Source of the DNA: Gammaproteobacteria bacterium
GTDB taxonomy: Bacteria; Pseudomonadota; Gammaproteobacteria; Ga0077554; Ga007554
Length of the DNA stretch: 36,106 bases
Assembly: GCA_023266055.1 (NCBI GenBank)
Contig: JAHFRW010000028.1
Span: forward strand, 1 to 36,106
Direction: 5' to 3'
This document shows, in pieces, positions 1-7,033 of the stretch. How positions within the stretch are numbered: position 1 is the first letter of the stretch; each line of letters begins with the position of its first letter. Made by a program: the position numbers and the translations under genes. Under the pieces are notes generated by a model that was not told the origin of the DNA, did not search any database, and saw only the letters and a list, made by a program, of their open reading frames with translations.

Positions 1-29
1 TGGTAGCCATGGCGCCCCGCGTAAGTGGG

Positions 30-143
30 GTGTCGTGGCGGACGCAGGCCTGTCCGGGCGCCGAAGGCATACTTGTCGCCGAGCGCAGTCATTTTGGGGA
101 CTGGGATGTCCCAAAATGGTTCACGAGCACGGCGACACACTTT
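30..143. repeat. Dispersed 114-bp repeat, copy A
   Basis: This stretch is repeated in the same orientation at 3182-3295 with a single mismatch (T at 102, G at 3254). It begins GTGTCG and ends near CGACAC, so its ends can pair, and it contains a perfect 9-bp inverted repeat, CATTTTGGG at 90-98 and CCCAAAATG at 110-118. The bases before it (1-29) also resemble those before copy B, with small gaps, so the element probably extends off the left edge of the window. It lies 57 bp beyond the stop codon of the minus-strand gene at 201-608. No transposase is present; the element type is not recognised. Confidence 0.85.
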
Positions 144-200
144 CTTGCTGGTGAATCTCACTTAAATAGGGGGTGAGTAGTTACGAACCATGTATAGTGA

Positions 201-608
201 TCACCTTTTATCCGCTTGTTCTTTGCGATAATGAATTAACTCTCTCATAAGCCATTTAGCGCTTGGAACAGGCGGGTTGCCAGTACACCCGACATGATAT
301 GGTCTACCACTCATACTACTCCCGGAAGCGGCTTGCTCAATGAAGTCTTCTGTCTTATTAATTAACCCTTTTCCCAAAAGATAATTGTTCTTTTTATCAA
401 GATGCGTACGCGCATTTTTGGCATTGTACCAAATACCATTACGATAAAATTCGCAGCCTGATTGTTCTAGATGGTTAAGCAGGTAAGTAATTTCAGCCTG
501 TGCTATAGGTAAAGGCGCTGCTAAGGCCGGGAATGAAATGGATAGTCCAAACCATACGCCAGTGATGCATAACCAATCTTGTACTCCAAGCTGGAGTTTT
601 AGTTTCAT
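201..608 (-). CDS. DUF5329 family secreted protein
   Basis: A 135-residue protein with an N-terminal hydrophobic segment (about residues 11-30, ending PALAA) that reads as a cleavable Sec signal peptide, so the product is probably periplasmic. The mature part has the features I associate with DUF5329: a LLNHLEQSGCEF start, an RNGIWYNAKNARTHL block, and an AASGSSMSGRPYHVGC block with two cysteines that could pair. The family has no established function that I know. The ATG at 606-608 has no good Shine-Dalgarno sequence; a perfect 12-bp palindrome lies just upstream at 616-627. It follows the hydrolase gene at 685-1716 on the same strand with a 76-bp gap and could be cotranscribed. The family call is from motif memory and is moderately sure. 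Confidence 0.75.
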   Translation of the reverse strand: MKLKLQLGVQDWLCITGVWFGLSISFPALAAPLPIAQAEITYLLNHLEQSGCEFYRNGIWYNAKNARTHLDKKNNYLLGKGLINKTEDFIEQAASGSSMSGRPYHVGCTGNPPVPSAKWLMRELIHYRKEQADKR

Positions 609-615
609 GAAGAAT

Positions 616-627
616 AGCCGCGCGGCT
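616..627. other. 12-bp perfect palindrome upstream of the DUF5329 gene
   Basis: AGCCGCGCGGCT reads the same on both strands. It lies between the hydrolase gene and the DUF5329 gene, 8 bp before the DUF5329 start codon. It could be an RNA hairpin or a protein site; no T-run follows, so it is not a standard terminator. Confidence 0.3.
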
Positions 628-684
628 TAACAACAAAAGAGAGGCGCCATTGTTGCATCACGGGTTCTTCATGACTCGAAGATT

Positions 685-1716
685 TCATTTTTTAACTTCA
701 ATTCCTTCACCAAAACCCAGCACAAAAAACTCTGCTTCTGAAACGTCATGTTTTTTTAACGCTACTTTCAAATCCTTTTCGTGGGCATCAACTTCCTCAT
801 CGTTATGTCCACCGAAAGTTCCAAAATGCATGCCAATACTTTGCCTGATATTTAAAAGTTTATGCGCTTGAACGGCATCCTCTGGGCTCATGTGCTGCAT
901 CTTCATAAACCACCTTGGCTCATAGGCTCCAATGGGAAGGAGTGCTAAACGGAACTGACCGAATCTCTGCTGTATGTCAGACAAAAAATTCCCGTATGCC
1001 GTATCCCCGGCAAAATATACATTTCCGGTAGGAGCCTCTATAACAAATCCACCCCATAATGTTTTGTTCTTGTCAAACAACCCCCGGCCAGAACTATGCC
1101 GCGATGGCACAAAAATAACTTTTAGATCATTTGGCGATGACTCATACCTTTGCCACCAATCCATTTCTGTTACCTTGGTAAATCCCTGCGAAACCAGTAA
1201 CTCTTTTATACCCAAGCCCACCAATATCTCTGGACTATGGTTCTTTACTAACTGCTTTAAAGTTACCAAGTCCAAGTGGTCGTAATGGTCATGGCTTATC
1301 AAAATAATATCGATACGAGGTAAATCCGCCATTTTTACCCCGGGCGCCCGCACTCTTTTAGGGCCTGCCCAAGACACCATACTGGAACGTTCCGACCAAA
1401 TCGGGTCAGTTAAAATATTGATGCCATCCATTTGAATCAAAAATGTCGCATGGTTGATATGAGTAATTCGCAACTCCCCTTTCCCTGCTTGCTCTGGTGG
1501 CGGCGGCCATTTTTCATCTTCTATCCACTTAGGCCACTTTGCGGGATTCATGGTCAACATCCACTTCAACATATCCGCGAAACTGTAATCTTGTTCCCCA
1601 TGAAAAAATCGAGTCCCATCAAAATGATCAGAGATGTCTCTTTTGGGTGACACGGCACAACTCACGACAGAGAACACAGAAAATATCAGCCATATTGACG
1701 TGAAAATTTTACTCAT
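685..1716 (-). CDS. MBL-fold metallohydrolase lipoprotein, NAPE-PLD-like
   Basis: A 343-residue metallo-beta-lactamase-fold hydrolase. The N terminus is a lipoprotein signal peptide with a VVSC lipobox (Cys20), so the enzyme is probably anchored in the envelope. The metal motif is SHDHYDHLD, giving His142, His144, Asp146 and His147; further ligand regions are SRHSSGRG, FAGDTAYG and GMHFGTFGGH. The WPKW...ITHINHATFLIQ...NILTDPIW N-terminal layout is typical of the family related to N-acyl-phosphatidylethanolamine phospholipase D and bacterial RomA-like proteins. These act on phosphodiester or ester bonds, but the substrate here cannot be read from sequence. The ATG at 1714-1716 has only a weak AAGG ribosome site 11 bases upstream. 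No clear promoter was found in 1717-1840. Family sure, substrate unknown. Confidence 0.88.
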   Translation of the reverse strand: MSKIFTSIWLIFSVFSVVSCAVSPKRDISDHFDGTRFFHGEQDYSFADMLKWMLTMNPAKWPKWIEDEKWPPPPEQAGKGELRITHINHATFLIQMDGINILTDPIWSERSSMVSWAGPKRVRAPGVKMADLPRIDIILISHDHYDHLDLVTLKQLVKNHSPEILVGLGIKELLVSQGFTKVTEMDWWQRYESSPNDLKVIFVPSRHSSGRGLFDKNKTLWGGFVIEAPTGNVYFAGDTAYGNFLSDIQQRFGQFRLALLPIGAYEPRWFMKMQHMSPEDAVQAHKLLNIRQSIGMHFGTFGGHNDEEVDAHEKDLKVALKKHDVSEAEFFVLGFGEGIEVKK

Positions 1717-1840
1717 ATACGGATCGCCTTAAGAAAACCATTCATAGGTGTCTTGTGTAATATTTCAGAACATATATTTCTGGTTAGATTTAACCCCTTA
1801 CCGACGCGGATATCCAACAAAAGTATCGCCATCAATGCCT

Positions 1841-2314
1841 TTAGCCGGGGGCTACCATGCCGTTACGCTCAGATAGTTTTGCCCACCTATATGCCGCTAT
1901 TGAAGTCACAATTCCAATAGTATGATGGGTAACATCAAGAATGAAATGTAGATCAAAACCTTCACCCGCCACTAAATGAGTAGCTTGATGGACAATAAAA
2001 ACAAAGGTATAAAGAGCCGTCACGCCAAAAATGCTCCATCGACAGAGTTTATCCTCATACGCTCTTACTGAAATCTGCATCATCACATTTATGCTTGAAA
2101 CGATAACGATAAACCATAAACCGGCTATTCCCGGATCTTGAGCCAGCGGGGAAAAATCTCCTTTCATCCCAAGCTCAACCAAATCGGCGAGCATCATGAG
2201 AATGAGCATAAAAAGCATTCCAACCCATCCTTGAGCAATAATATTTTGTAATCTTTCGCTTGGGCTATACATTGGTTTTTCCTTTAAGTAGCTTTTAAAA
2301 TCGTAGTTACTCAT
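1841..2314 (-). CDS. Four-helix membrane protein in the padR operon
   Basis: A 157-residue protein that I do not recognise. It has four likely transmembrane segments, at about residues 29-48, 63-84, 92-112 and 124-143, with a short charged N terminus and a cytoplasmic-looking C terminus. Two histidines (THHT) lie at the start of the last helix. Its ATG at 2312-2314 lies inside the end of the padR gene, whose stop is at 2307-2309: an 8-bp overlap in different frames, so translation is probably coupled and the two are one operon. PadR regulators often sit beside the membrane protein or transporter they control, so this protein is the natural target of the repressor. The inducing condition is unknown. 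Confidence 0.75.
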   Translation of the reverse strand: MSNYDFKSYLKEKPMYSPSERLQNIIAQGWVGMLFMLILMMLADLVELGMKGDFSPLAQDPGIAGLWFIVIVSSINVMMQISVRAYEDKLCRWSIFGVTALYTFVFIVHQATHLVAGEGFDLHFILDVTHHTIGIVTSIAAYRWAKLSERNGMVAPG

Positions 2315-2897
2315 TTTTTGAGTTTTTGGCTAACGTAGCCACACTAACGGGCTGATATGCATCAGCCACCGGCTGCGTGGTATAAGCATCCCGCAACAAC
2401 GCCTCGCGGTTTTGCTCAATACATTCAATCGCCGCCCGGGTCGCCGCCAAACCGTAAGCGATAGTAAACTTGATCCCTGCCGACTGATCCGCACACTTAC
2501 TAAGCTCTTCCAGCATCTGGAGATGCTTTTTATTTTCTTCAAGAAACTCATTCAGTACTTCGGCAAGGCGTTGTGACGGCAGCAGGTGTGCAAAGAACAT
2601 CAGCACCAAAAATTCTGAACGGGATTTTTCACGCGGGGGTGTATTTATCAACTCATGAACCAGTGCTTCTCGCCCGAAGGACGTAAGGCTGTATACCTTC
2701 TTGTCAGGCCGCTTTTCCTGTTGTTGCCGCTGGTACAACACCATGCCCTGCTCGGTTAATTTCTCCAGCGCGGGGTAGATTGACCCATAGCCCGCCACAA
2801 AAAAATGACTGAAGGCATCCTCAAAAAGCTTCTTGATGTCATAGCCGGTGGCATCACCCAAGCTTAACGCACCTAAACATAAAGTTTTTACGTCCAC
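2307..2897 (-). CDS. PadR family transcriptional regulator
   Basis: A 196-residue PadR-type repressor. The N-terminal winged helix (residues 1-80) carries the family pattern GYDIKKLFEDAF, then GSIYPALEKLTEQGMV, then the wing with KVYSLTSFGREAL; residues 95-185 form the helical C-terminal dimerisation region (PadR_C / VirR-like). The start is GTG at 2895-2897, chosen because TAGGAGGC lies 6-7 bases upstream and the domain begins at once. It is the first gene of a two-gene operon with the overlapping membrane protein. A strong promoter overlapped by a 10-bp-arm palindrome precedes it, so autoregulation is likely. Its effector cannot be told from sequence. Confidence 0.92.
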   Translation of the reverse strand: MDVKTLCLGALSLGDATGYDIKKLFEDAFSHFFVAGYGSIYPALEKLTEQGMVLYQRQQQEKRPDKKVYSLTSFGREALVHELINTPPREKSRSEFLVLMFFAHLLPSQRLAEVLNEFLEENKKHLQMLEELSKCADQSAGIKFTIAYGLAATRAAIECIEQNREALLRDAYTTQPVADAYQPVSVATLAKNSKNE

Positions 2898-2921
2898 TGA
2901 AAGCCTCCTACTTTGAGTCTT

Positions 2922-2960
2922 AATATACCGTATTGATATATATTGTCAAGATATATCAAT
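2922..2960 (-). promoter_or_regulatory. padR promoter with overlapping palindromic operator
   Basis: On the minus strand a perfect -35 TTGACA (2944-2949) is followed after 16 bp by TATATT (2922-2927). The -35 lies in the centre of a perfect inverted repeat: arms ATTGATATAT (2932-2941) and ATATATCAAT (2951-2960) around 9 bp. A dimer bound there would cover the -35, the expected place for a self-repressing PadR protein. The promoter and dyad are direct observations; PadR as the ligand is inference. Confidence 0.8.
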
Positions 2961-2989
2961 CCACATTTTTATGGCCATCAGCGTAAAAT

Positions 2990-3295
2990 GCGCCTTTATA
3001 TATGGCGCGCTGGCGCCCGCCAGGGAGAGCGACGCGCAAGCGAGCGGTGGCGGGCAACCCCCGGATAGCCGAGGTTTTCCTGTGTTGTCGGAATGTGTGC
3101 GATAGCACCCGTGTAGACAACATGGGGAAACAACGACAGGCGTAGCGGCATGGTGGTCGCCATGACGCGTTGCGTAGTAGCGTGTCGTGGCGGACGCAGG
3201 CCTGTCCGGGCGCCGAAGGCATACTTGTCGCCGAGCGCAGTCATTTTGGGGACGGGGATGTCCCAAAATGGTTCACGAGCACGGCGACACACTTT
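2990..3295. repeat. Highly structured repeat region downstream of mutL (contains repeat copy B)
   Basis: The 511 bp between padR and mutL hold no convincing gene. From 2990 the sequence is a chain of perfect inverted repeats: GCGCC/GGCGC (2990-2994, 3004-3008); GCCCGCCA/TGGCGGGC (3015-3022, 3048-3055); TGTTGTC/GACAACA (3083-3089, 3116-3122) with an inner GTGC/GCAC stem (3097-3100, 3105-3108); CATGG/CCATG (3149-3153, 3160-3164); and the 114-bp repeat with its own 9-bp stem. Three overlapping open frames of 88-106 codons on the minus strand look like chance products of this G+C-rich structure. It could be a mobile-element remnant, a REP-like element, or a structured RNA. From 3296 to 3408 only a weak 5-bp hairpin (3298-3312) is seen. 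Confidence 0.65.
3182..3295. repeat. Dispersed 114-bp repeat, copy B
   Basis: Same orientation as copy A (30-143), 3152 bp away, 113 of 114 bases identical. The inverted repeat CATTTTGGG/CCCAAAATG is kept at 3242-3250 and 3262-3270, while the one difference (3254) falls in its loop. This copy lies 114 bp beyond the mutL stop codon; both copies therefore sit shortly 3' of a minus-strand gene. Confidence 0.85.
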
Positions 3296-3408
3296 AATCT
3301 GCTAAACAGATATTTAGTGTAGTGGCAATTTACGCCTTTGATTCCTGGGCAAGTCTGGATCCACCACGTCTACGCATCAATAAGCCCACGCTCACGGACA
3401 TATTGTGA

Positions 3409-5217
3409 TCATCTACCCCGCAGGAAAAATTTATCCAGGTCTGCCAGGGTAAATTGCACCCAGGTGGGGCGGCCGTGGTTGCACTGGCCGCTGCGTTCTG
3501 TATCTTCCATGTCGCGTAACAGGTGATTCATTTCCGGTAGTGTGAGCTTACGGTTGGCGCGCACCGAGCCGTGGCATGCGAGTGTGGCCATGACGGTGTT
3601 GATGTTTTCCTGAATGCGCGAGCTGCTACCCAGCGCGTGAATATCCGCCAGCACGTCACGCACCAGTGTGGCAATGTCTACATCGTGCAGCAATGTGGGC
3701 ACCTGCCGCACCGCCAGGGTTTCCTGGCCAAGACGGCTGATGTCAAAACCCAGTTCACTGAACAATGCATGATGCTGCTCGGCAAGCTGGGCATCACGCT
3801 CATTCACCGCCACGCTGATGGGTACCAATAGCGGTTGGGATTGTATACCCTCGCTTGCCAGTGCCGTTTTCATGCGTTCGTAGGTGATGCGTTCGTGCGC
3901 GGCATGCATGTCTATCAAAATCAGACCATGGGCGTTTTCCGCAAGGATGTAGATACCGTGTAACTGTGCAATGGCGTAACCCAGGGGGGGCACGGTTGAT
4001 TCGTTATTGCCGCTGGATGCGGATGGTGGGGTGCTGATAACTCCAGGATGTAATGCGGCATACGATGCCATTTGTTCCTGTACCTGCATGGATACTGGCG
4101 CGGCCGCAGGCAAGGGCAGCGTGGGCTGCCATGTGAAATTCGGTCGATCAACATTCGAGCCGGATGAATCATGAGATGCAGGCTCGGCGGGTGACGCGGG
4201 ATTCGGTGACACGGCTTGTCCGGCGCGGGTGGTTGCCAGGGCGTCGCGCAGGGTACGATACAGAAAGTCATGAATCAAACGGCTTTCACGAAAACGCACT
4301 TCATGTTTGGTGGGATGTACATTGACATCCACTTCGTCAGCAGGCATTTCAAGATACAGCGCAAATACCGGATGCCGACCATGAAACAATACGTCCTGAT
4401 ACGCCTGGCGAATCGCGTGGCTCACCAGTTTGTCACGGATGATGCGGCCATTCATGTAGAAATATTGCAGGTCAGCCTGGCCCCGCGAAAAAGTCGGCAG
4501 GCTGACCCAGCCCCACAGGCGTAGCCCTGTCGCTTCAAAGTCGATACGCAGTGCGTTTTCCAGAAAGGCCGTGCCGATGATATCGGCAACGCGCCGCTCC
4601 TTGTCGCGTTCAGTATGCCCGGCGCGGAGTGCCTGCACGGCACGCTGATTGTGACGCAGAATAATGTCTACATCGAAACGGCTCAGTGCAATGCGTTGCA
4701 CTGTTTCATCCAGATGGTTGAATTCTGTTTTTTCACTGCGCAGAAATTTGCGTCGTGCCGGAGTGTTATAAAACAGGTCATGAATTTCCACCGTGGTGCC
4801 TGGCGGATGCGCGGAGGGCACCGGGGGAGCCTGCGGGTCATTACCCTGTATCTGCCAGGCACTGCTGTCCTGAGCCGTGCGTGAGGTGAGTGTCAGCCGT
4901 GACACGGAACCGATGCTGGGGAGCGCTTCCCCTCGAAAACCAAGCGTGGAAACCTGCATCAAATCATCAAAACTCTGAATTTTGCTCGTGGCATGACGGC
5001 TGAGCGCCAGTGCGAGGTCGTCACGCACCATGCCATGACCGTTGTCACGCACCCGTATCAGGCGAGTGCCACCCTGCTCAATGTCTATTTCAATATGGGT
5101 TGCACCTGCGTCGAGACTATTCTCAAGCAATTCCTTGACGACGGAGGACGGCCGTTCAACAACTTCGCCTGCCGCAATCTGGTTGGCAAGCTGGGGGGGT
5201 AATAAATGGATGCGCAT
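3409..5217 (-). CDS. mutL: DNA mismatch repair protein MutL, endonuclease type
   Basis: A 602-residue MutL, close to the 615 of E. coli. The N-terminal GHKL ATPase shows [33 protein letters not shown] and [10 protein letters not shown]. The C-terminal domain keeps the metal-dependent nicking motif [12 protein letters not shown] beginning at Asp436 (pattern D[Q/M]HA-x2-E-x4-E), together with ACHGSVRA and QCNHGRP near the end. E. coli MutL lacks these and relies on MutH, whereas Pseudomonas-type MutL has them and nicks DNA itself. I infer methyl-independent mismatch repair. The gene stands alone: the divergent hydrolase gene lies upstream, and miaA/hfq, usual downstream neighbours in gammaproteobacteria, are replaced by the structured repeat. 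Confidence 0.98.
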   Translation of the reverse strand: MRIHLLPPQLANQIAAGEVVERPSSVVKELLENSLDAGATHIEIDIEQGGTRLIRVRDNGHGMVRDDLALALSRHATSKIQSFDDLMQVSTLGFRGEALPSIGSVSRLTLTSRTAQDSSAWQIQGNDPQAPPVPSAHPPGTTVEIHDLFYNTPARRKFLRSEKTEFNHLDETVQRIALSRFDVDIILRHNQRAVQALRAGHTERDKERRVADIIGTAFLENALRIDFEATGLRLWGWVSLPTFSRGQADLQYFYMNGRIIRDKLVSHAIRQAYQDVLFHGRHPVFALYLEMPADEVDVNVHPTKHEVRFRESRLIHDFLYRTLRDALATTRAGQAVSPNPASPAEPASHDSSGSNVDRPNFTWQPTLPLPAAAPVSMQVQEQMASYAALHPGVISTPPSASSGNNESTVPPLGYAIAQLHGIYILAENAHGLILIDMHAAHERITYERMKTALASEGIQSQPLLVPISVAVNERDAQLAEQHHALFSELGFDISRLGQETLAVRQVPTLLHDVDIATLVRDVLADIHALGSSSRIQENINTVMATLACHGSVRANRKLTLPEMNHLLRDMEDTERSGQCNHGRPTWVQFTLADLDKFFLRGR

Positions 5218-5277
5218 GGCTAAAAGTATACGTTATCTGCGGGGTAGCGGGGTAGTGCCGTCCCAGGAAAGTGGCAA

Positions 5278-5306
5278 TTGTCTCGGCCTGTCACACATGG
5301 TATTGT
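5278..5306 (+). promoter_or_regulatory. Possible sigma-70 promoter for the DLH-like gene
   Basis: TTGTCT (5278-5283) and TATTGT (5301-5306) are separated by 17 bp and end 39 bp before the chosen ATG at 5346. Each hexamer matches the consensus at four of six positions, so this is a moderate candidate only. Confidence 0.35.
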
Positions 5307-5345
5307 GAACCTATTCCAGAGCCATACTCGAAAAAGGACACCCAC

Positions 5346-6173
5346 ATGCTGCAATACCGTGTACGACTGTTAATGGTGTTTCTGCTGACGACCTGCGGCG
5401 CCACGGTGACAACACTTCAAGCCGCTGATGCAGCCTCTGCCAGTGAAGAGTCACAATCCCCTTCCCCTGCCAGTACACCCCTGGCGCAGGCGCCTGCCAC
5501 CCCCGTCCATGCCAGCCGCGTGCTGGAACTGCATACTGCGCTGGGTACCACGTTTAATGCCTATGTGGCGGGCGCCGCAGACGCCAAACGTGGCGTGCTG
5601 ATTATCCATGACCGGCGTGGCCTGGGTGACTATGCCAAAAGCTGGGCGGAGCGTTTTGCCGCCATTGGTTACCGCGCGTTGGTTGTGGATTTGTACGATG
5701 GCCGTTACTCCAACAATTCGACAGGCGCGACGCACATCATGACGTCCATTGACCAGGAATCAGCCAACGCCAATCTTAAAGCCGGGTTAGCCTACCTAAA
5801 AACCCCTGGACGCACATTAGCCACTTTCGGTTGGGACTATGGGGGTGGACAGGCACTCTGGGCCGCGCTGCAAGACCCTGAAGCGGTAGCCGCCACGGTC
5901 GTTTATTATGGCCCCATGAGCACTGACGTCAAAGCCTTGCGCACCCTGAAAGGCCCGGTGTTAGGCATTTTCGCCAAAAATGACCCGTGGGTCAGTCCAT
6001 TGCATGTCACCGGATATCAGGACGCCATGCGGGAAGCGGGGGCGCCGTTCAGTGTGATCACATATAATGCCGCGCATGGTTTTACCAATCCCGTCAACCG
6101 TGTCTACAATCAGGTGCTGGCTGAAGAAGCATGGCAGAAAACCCAGGCATTTCTGGCCGAACGCCTTTTTTAA
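5346..6173 (+). CDS. Dienelactone hydrolase-like secreted protein with Asp at the nucleophile position
   Basis: A 275-residue alpha/beta-hydrolase of the dienelactone hydrolase family. I chose the ATG at 5346 because AAGGAC precedes it and the protein then opens with a signal peptide (hydrophobic to about residue 25, TLQAADA). A Ser/Pro/Ala-rich linker runs to about residue 55. The fold shows GVLIIHDRRGLGDYAKSWAERFA and a nucleophile elbow FGWDYGGG. Classical members have Cys (or Ser) where this protein has Asp164. The other triad residues are Asp213 (KNDPWV) and His244 (AAHGFTN); spacings of 49 and 31 residues match those of the Pseudomonas enzyme (123, 171, 202) closely. It may therefore use an Asp nucleophile, as haloacid and haloalkane dehalogenases do, or be inactive. 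It is divergent from mutL. Confidence 0.85.
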   Translation: MLQYRVRLLMVFLLTTCGATVTTLQAADAASASEESQSPSPASTPLAQAPATPVHASRVLELHTALGTTFNAYVAGAADAKRGVLIIHDRRGLGDYAKSWAERFAAIGYRALVVDLYDGRYSNNSTGATHIMTSIDQESANANLKAGLAYLKTPGRTLATFGWDYGGGQALWAALQDPEAVAATVVYYGPMSTDVKALRTLKGPVLGIFAKNDPWVSPLHVTGYQDAMREAGAPFSVITYNAAHGFTNPVNRVYNQVLAEEAWQKTQAFLAERLF

Positions 6174-6347
6174 AATTCTTGCCTCCATCACCTGAGCGGA
6201 TGAGCAGCCACAGTATTTCTCGGCAACCGCGCCACACGCTGCCATCGACCGCCCGTGCCCAACGCGGCCTGCCTCACTCATCCCTGGGTTCGGTCCTCCT
6301 GCACCCATACAATCGTCACTACGCTCGGATTGACAACCATTCCCACC

Positions 6348-7019
6348 ATGCCACCTGACACCCCCCCTGCCCTGCCAACGCTTTATTCATTTAACCGATG
6401 CCCGTATGCAATGCGGGCAAGAATGGCTATTATCTATAGTGGTATTTCTGTGGTATTACGTGAAGTGGCACTGCGTAACAAACCTGGGGTGCTGTTACAG
6501 CATTCGCCGAAAGGAACCGTACCCGTACTGGTGTTGGCCAACGGTAACGTAATCGAAGAAAGCCTGGATATTATGTACTGGGCGCTGGCAATCAATGATC
6601 CGCAACATTGGCTCTATGCAAATGAACCCGCATTACATGATGATGCCATGCGCTTGATACACGAAAACGATCATGAGTTTAAACCACACCTCGATCGCTA
6701 CAAATATTCAACCAGACATACTGAATATCCCATGGAATATCACAGGGCACAGGGTGAATTATTTTTGCAGCGCCTCGAAGATCAACTGCAAAGCCGCCCG
6801 TTTTTATTGGCTGAACGAATCACCCTTGCAGATGTTGCGATTACTCCCTTTGTGCGCCAGTTTGCATCTGTTGACATGAACTGGTTTGAGCGCTCACCGT
6901 ATATTCAACTGCAACACTGGCTTGAATCCATACTCGATTCCGCATTATTTATTTCGATCATGAAAAAATACCCACCGTGGCAACCTGGTGCAGCCGAGGT
7001 GGTTTTTACCGCGGGATAA
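6348..7019 (+). CDS. Glutathione S-transferase family protein
   Basis: A 223-residue two-domain GST-like protein. The N-terminal thioredoxin-fold domain has LYSFNRCPYAMRARMAI, with a Cys-Pro-Tyr active site at about residues 19-21, and then GTVPVLVLANGNVIEESLDIM, in which the cis-Pro and the ES glutathione-binding residues are clear. The C-terminal helical domain includes AERITLADVAITPFVRQF, the usual Asp-containing N-capping box. Cys-type GSTs such as the Omega and Beta classes act in thiol transfer rather than conjugation, but the class is not certain. The ATG at 6348 is preferred because the domain begins shortly after; in-frame ATG at 6255 would add 31 residues without GST similarity. No good ribosome site is visible. 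It converges with srkA, leaving only 14 bp. Confidence 0.88.
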   Translation: MPPDTPPALPTLYSFNRCPYAMRARMAIIYSGISVVLREVALRNKPGVLLQHSPKGTVPVLVLANGNVIEESLDIMYWALAINDPQHWLYANEPALHDDAMRLIHENDHEFKPHLDRYKYSTRHTEYPMEYHRAQGELFLQRLEDQLQSRPFLLAERITLADVAITPFVRQFASVDMNWFERSPYIQLQHWLESILDSALFISIMKKYPPWQPGAAEVVFTAG

Positions 7020-7033
7020 AATCCTTAAAAACT

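Noticed and set aside
2946-3292. Three overlapping minus-strand reading frames of 88-106 codons in the structured repeat
   Set aside because: They share the same G+C-rich inverted repeats in different frames, have no ribosome site, and look like chance frames.
1-3300. Insertion sequence or integron carrying the accessory genes
   Set aside because: No transposase or integrase is present in the window, and the repeats are direct rather than inverted, with no target duplication that I can see.
5271-5345. Upstream start for the DLH-like protein
   Set aside because: It would place 25 extra residues before a normal signal peptide, overlapping the candidate promoter; the ATG at 5346 has a ribosome site.
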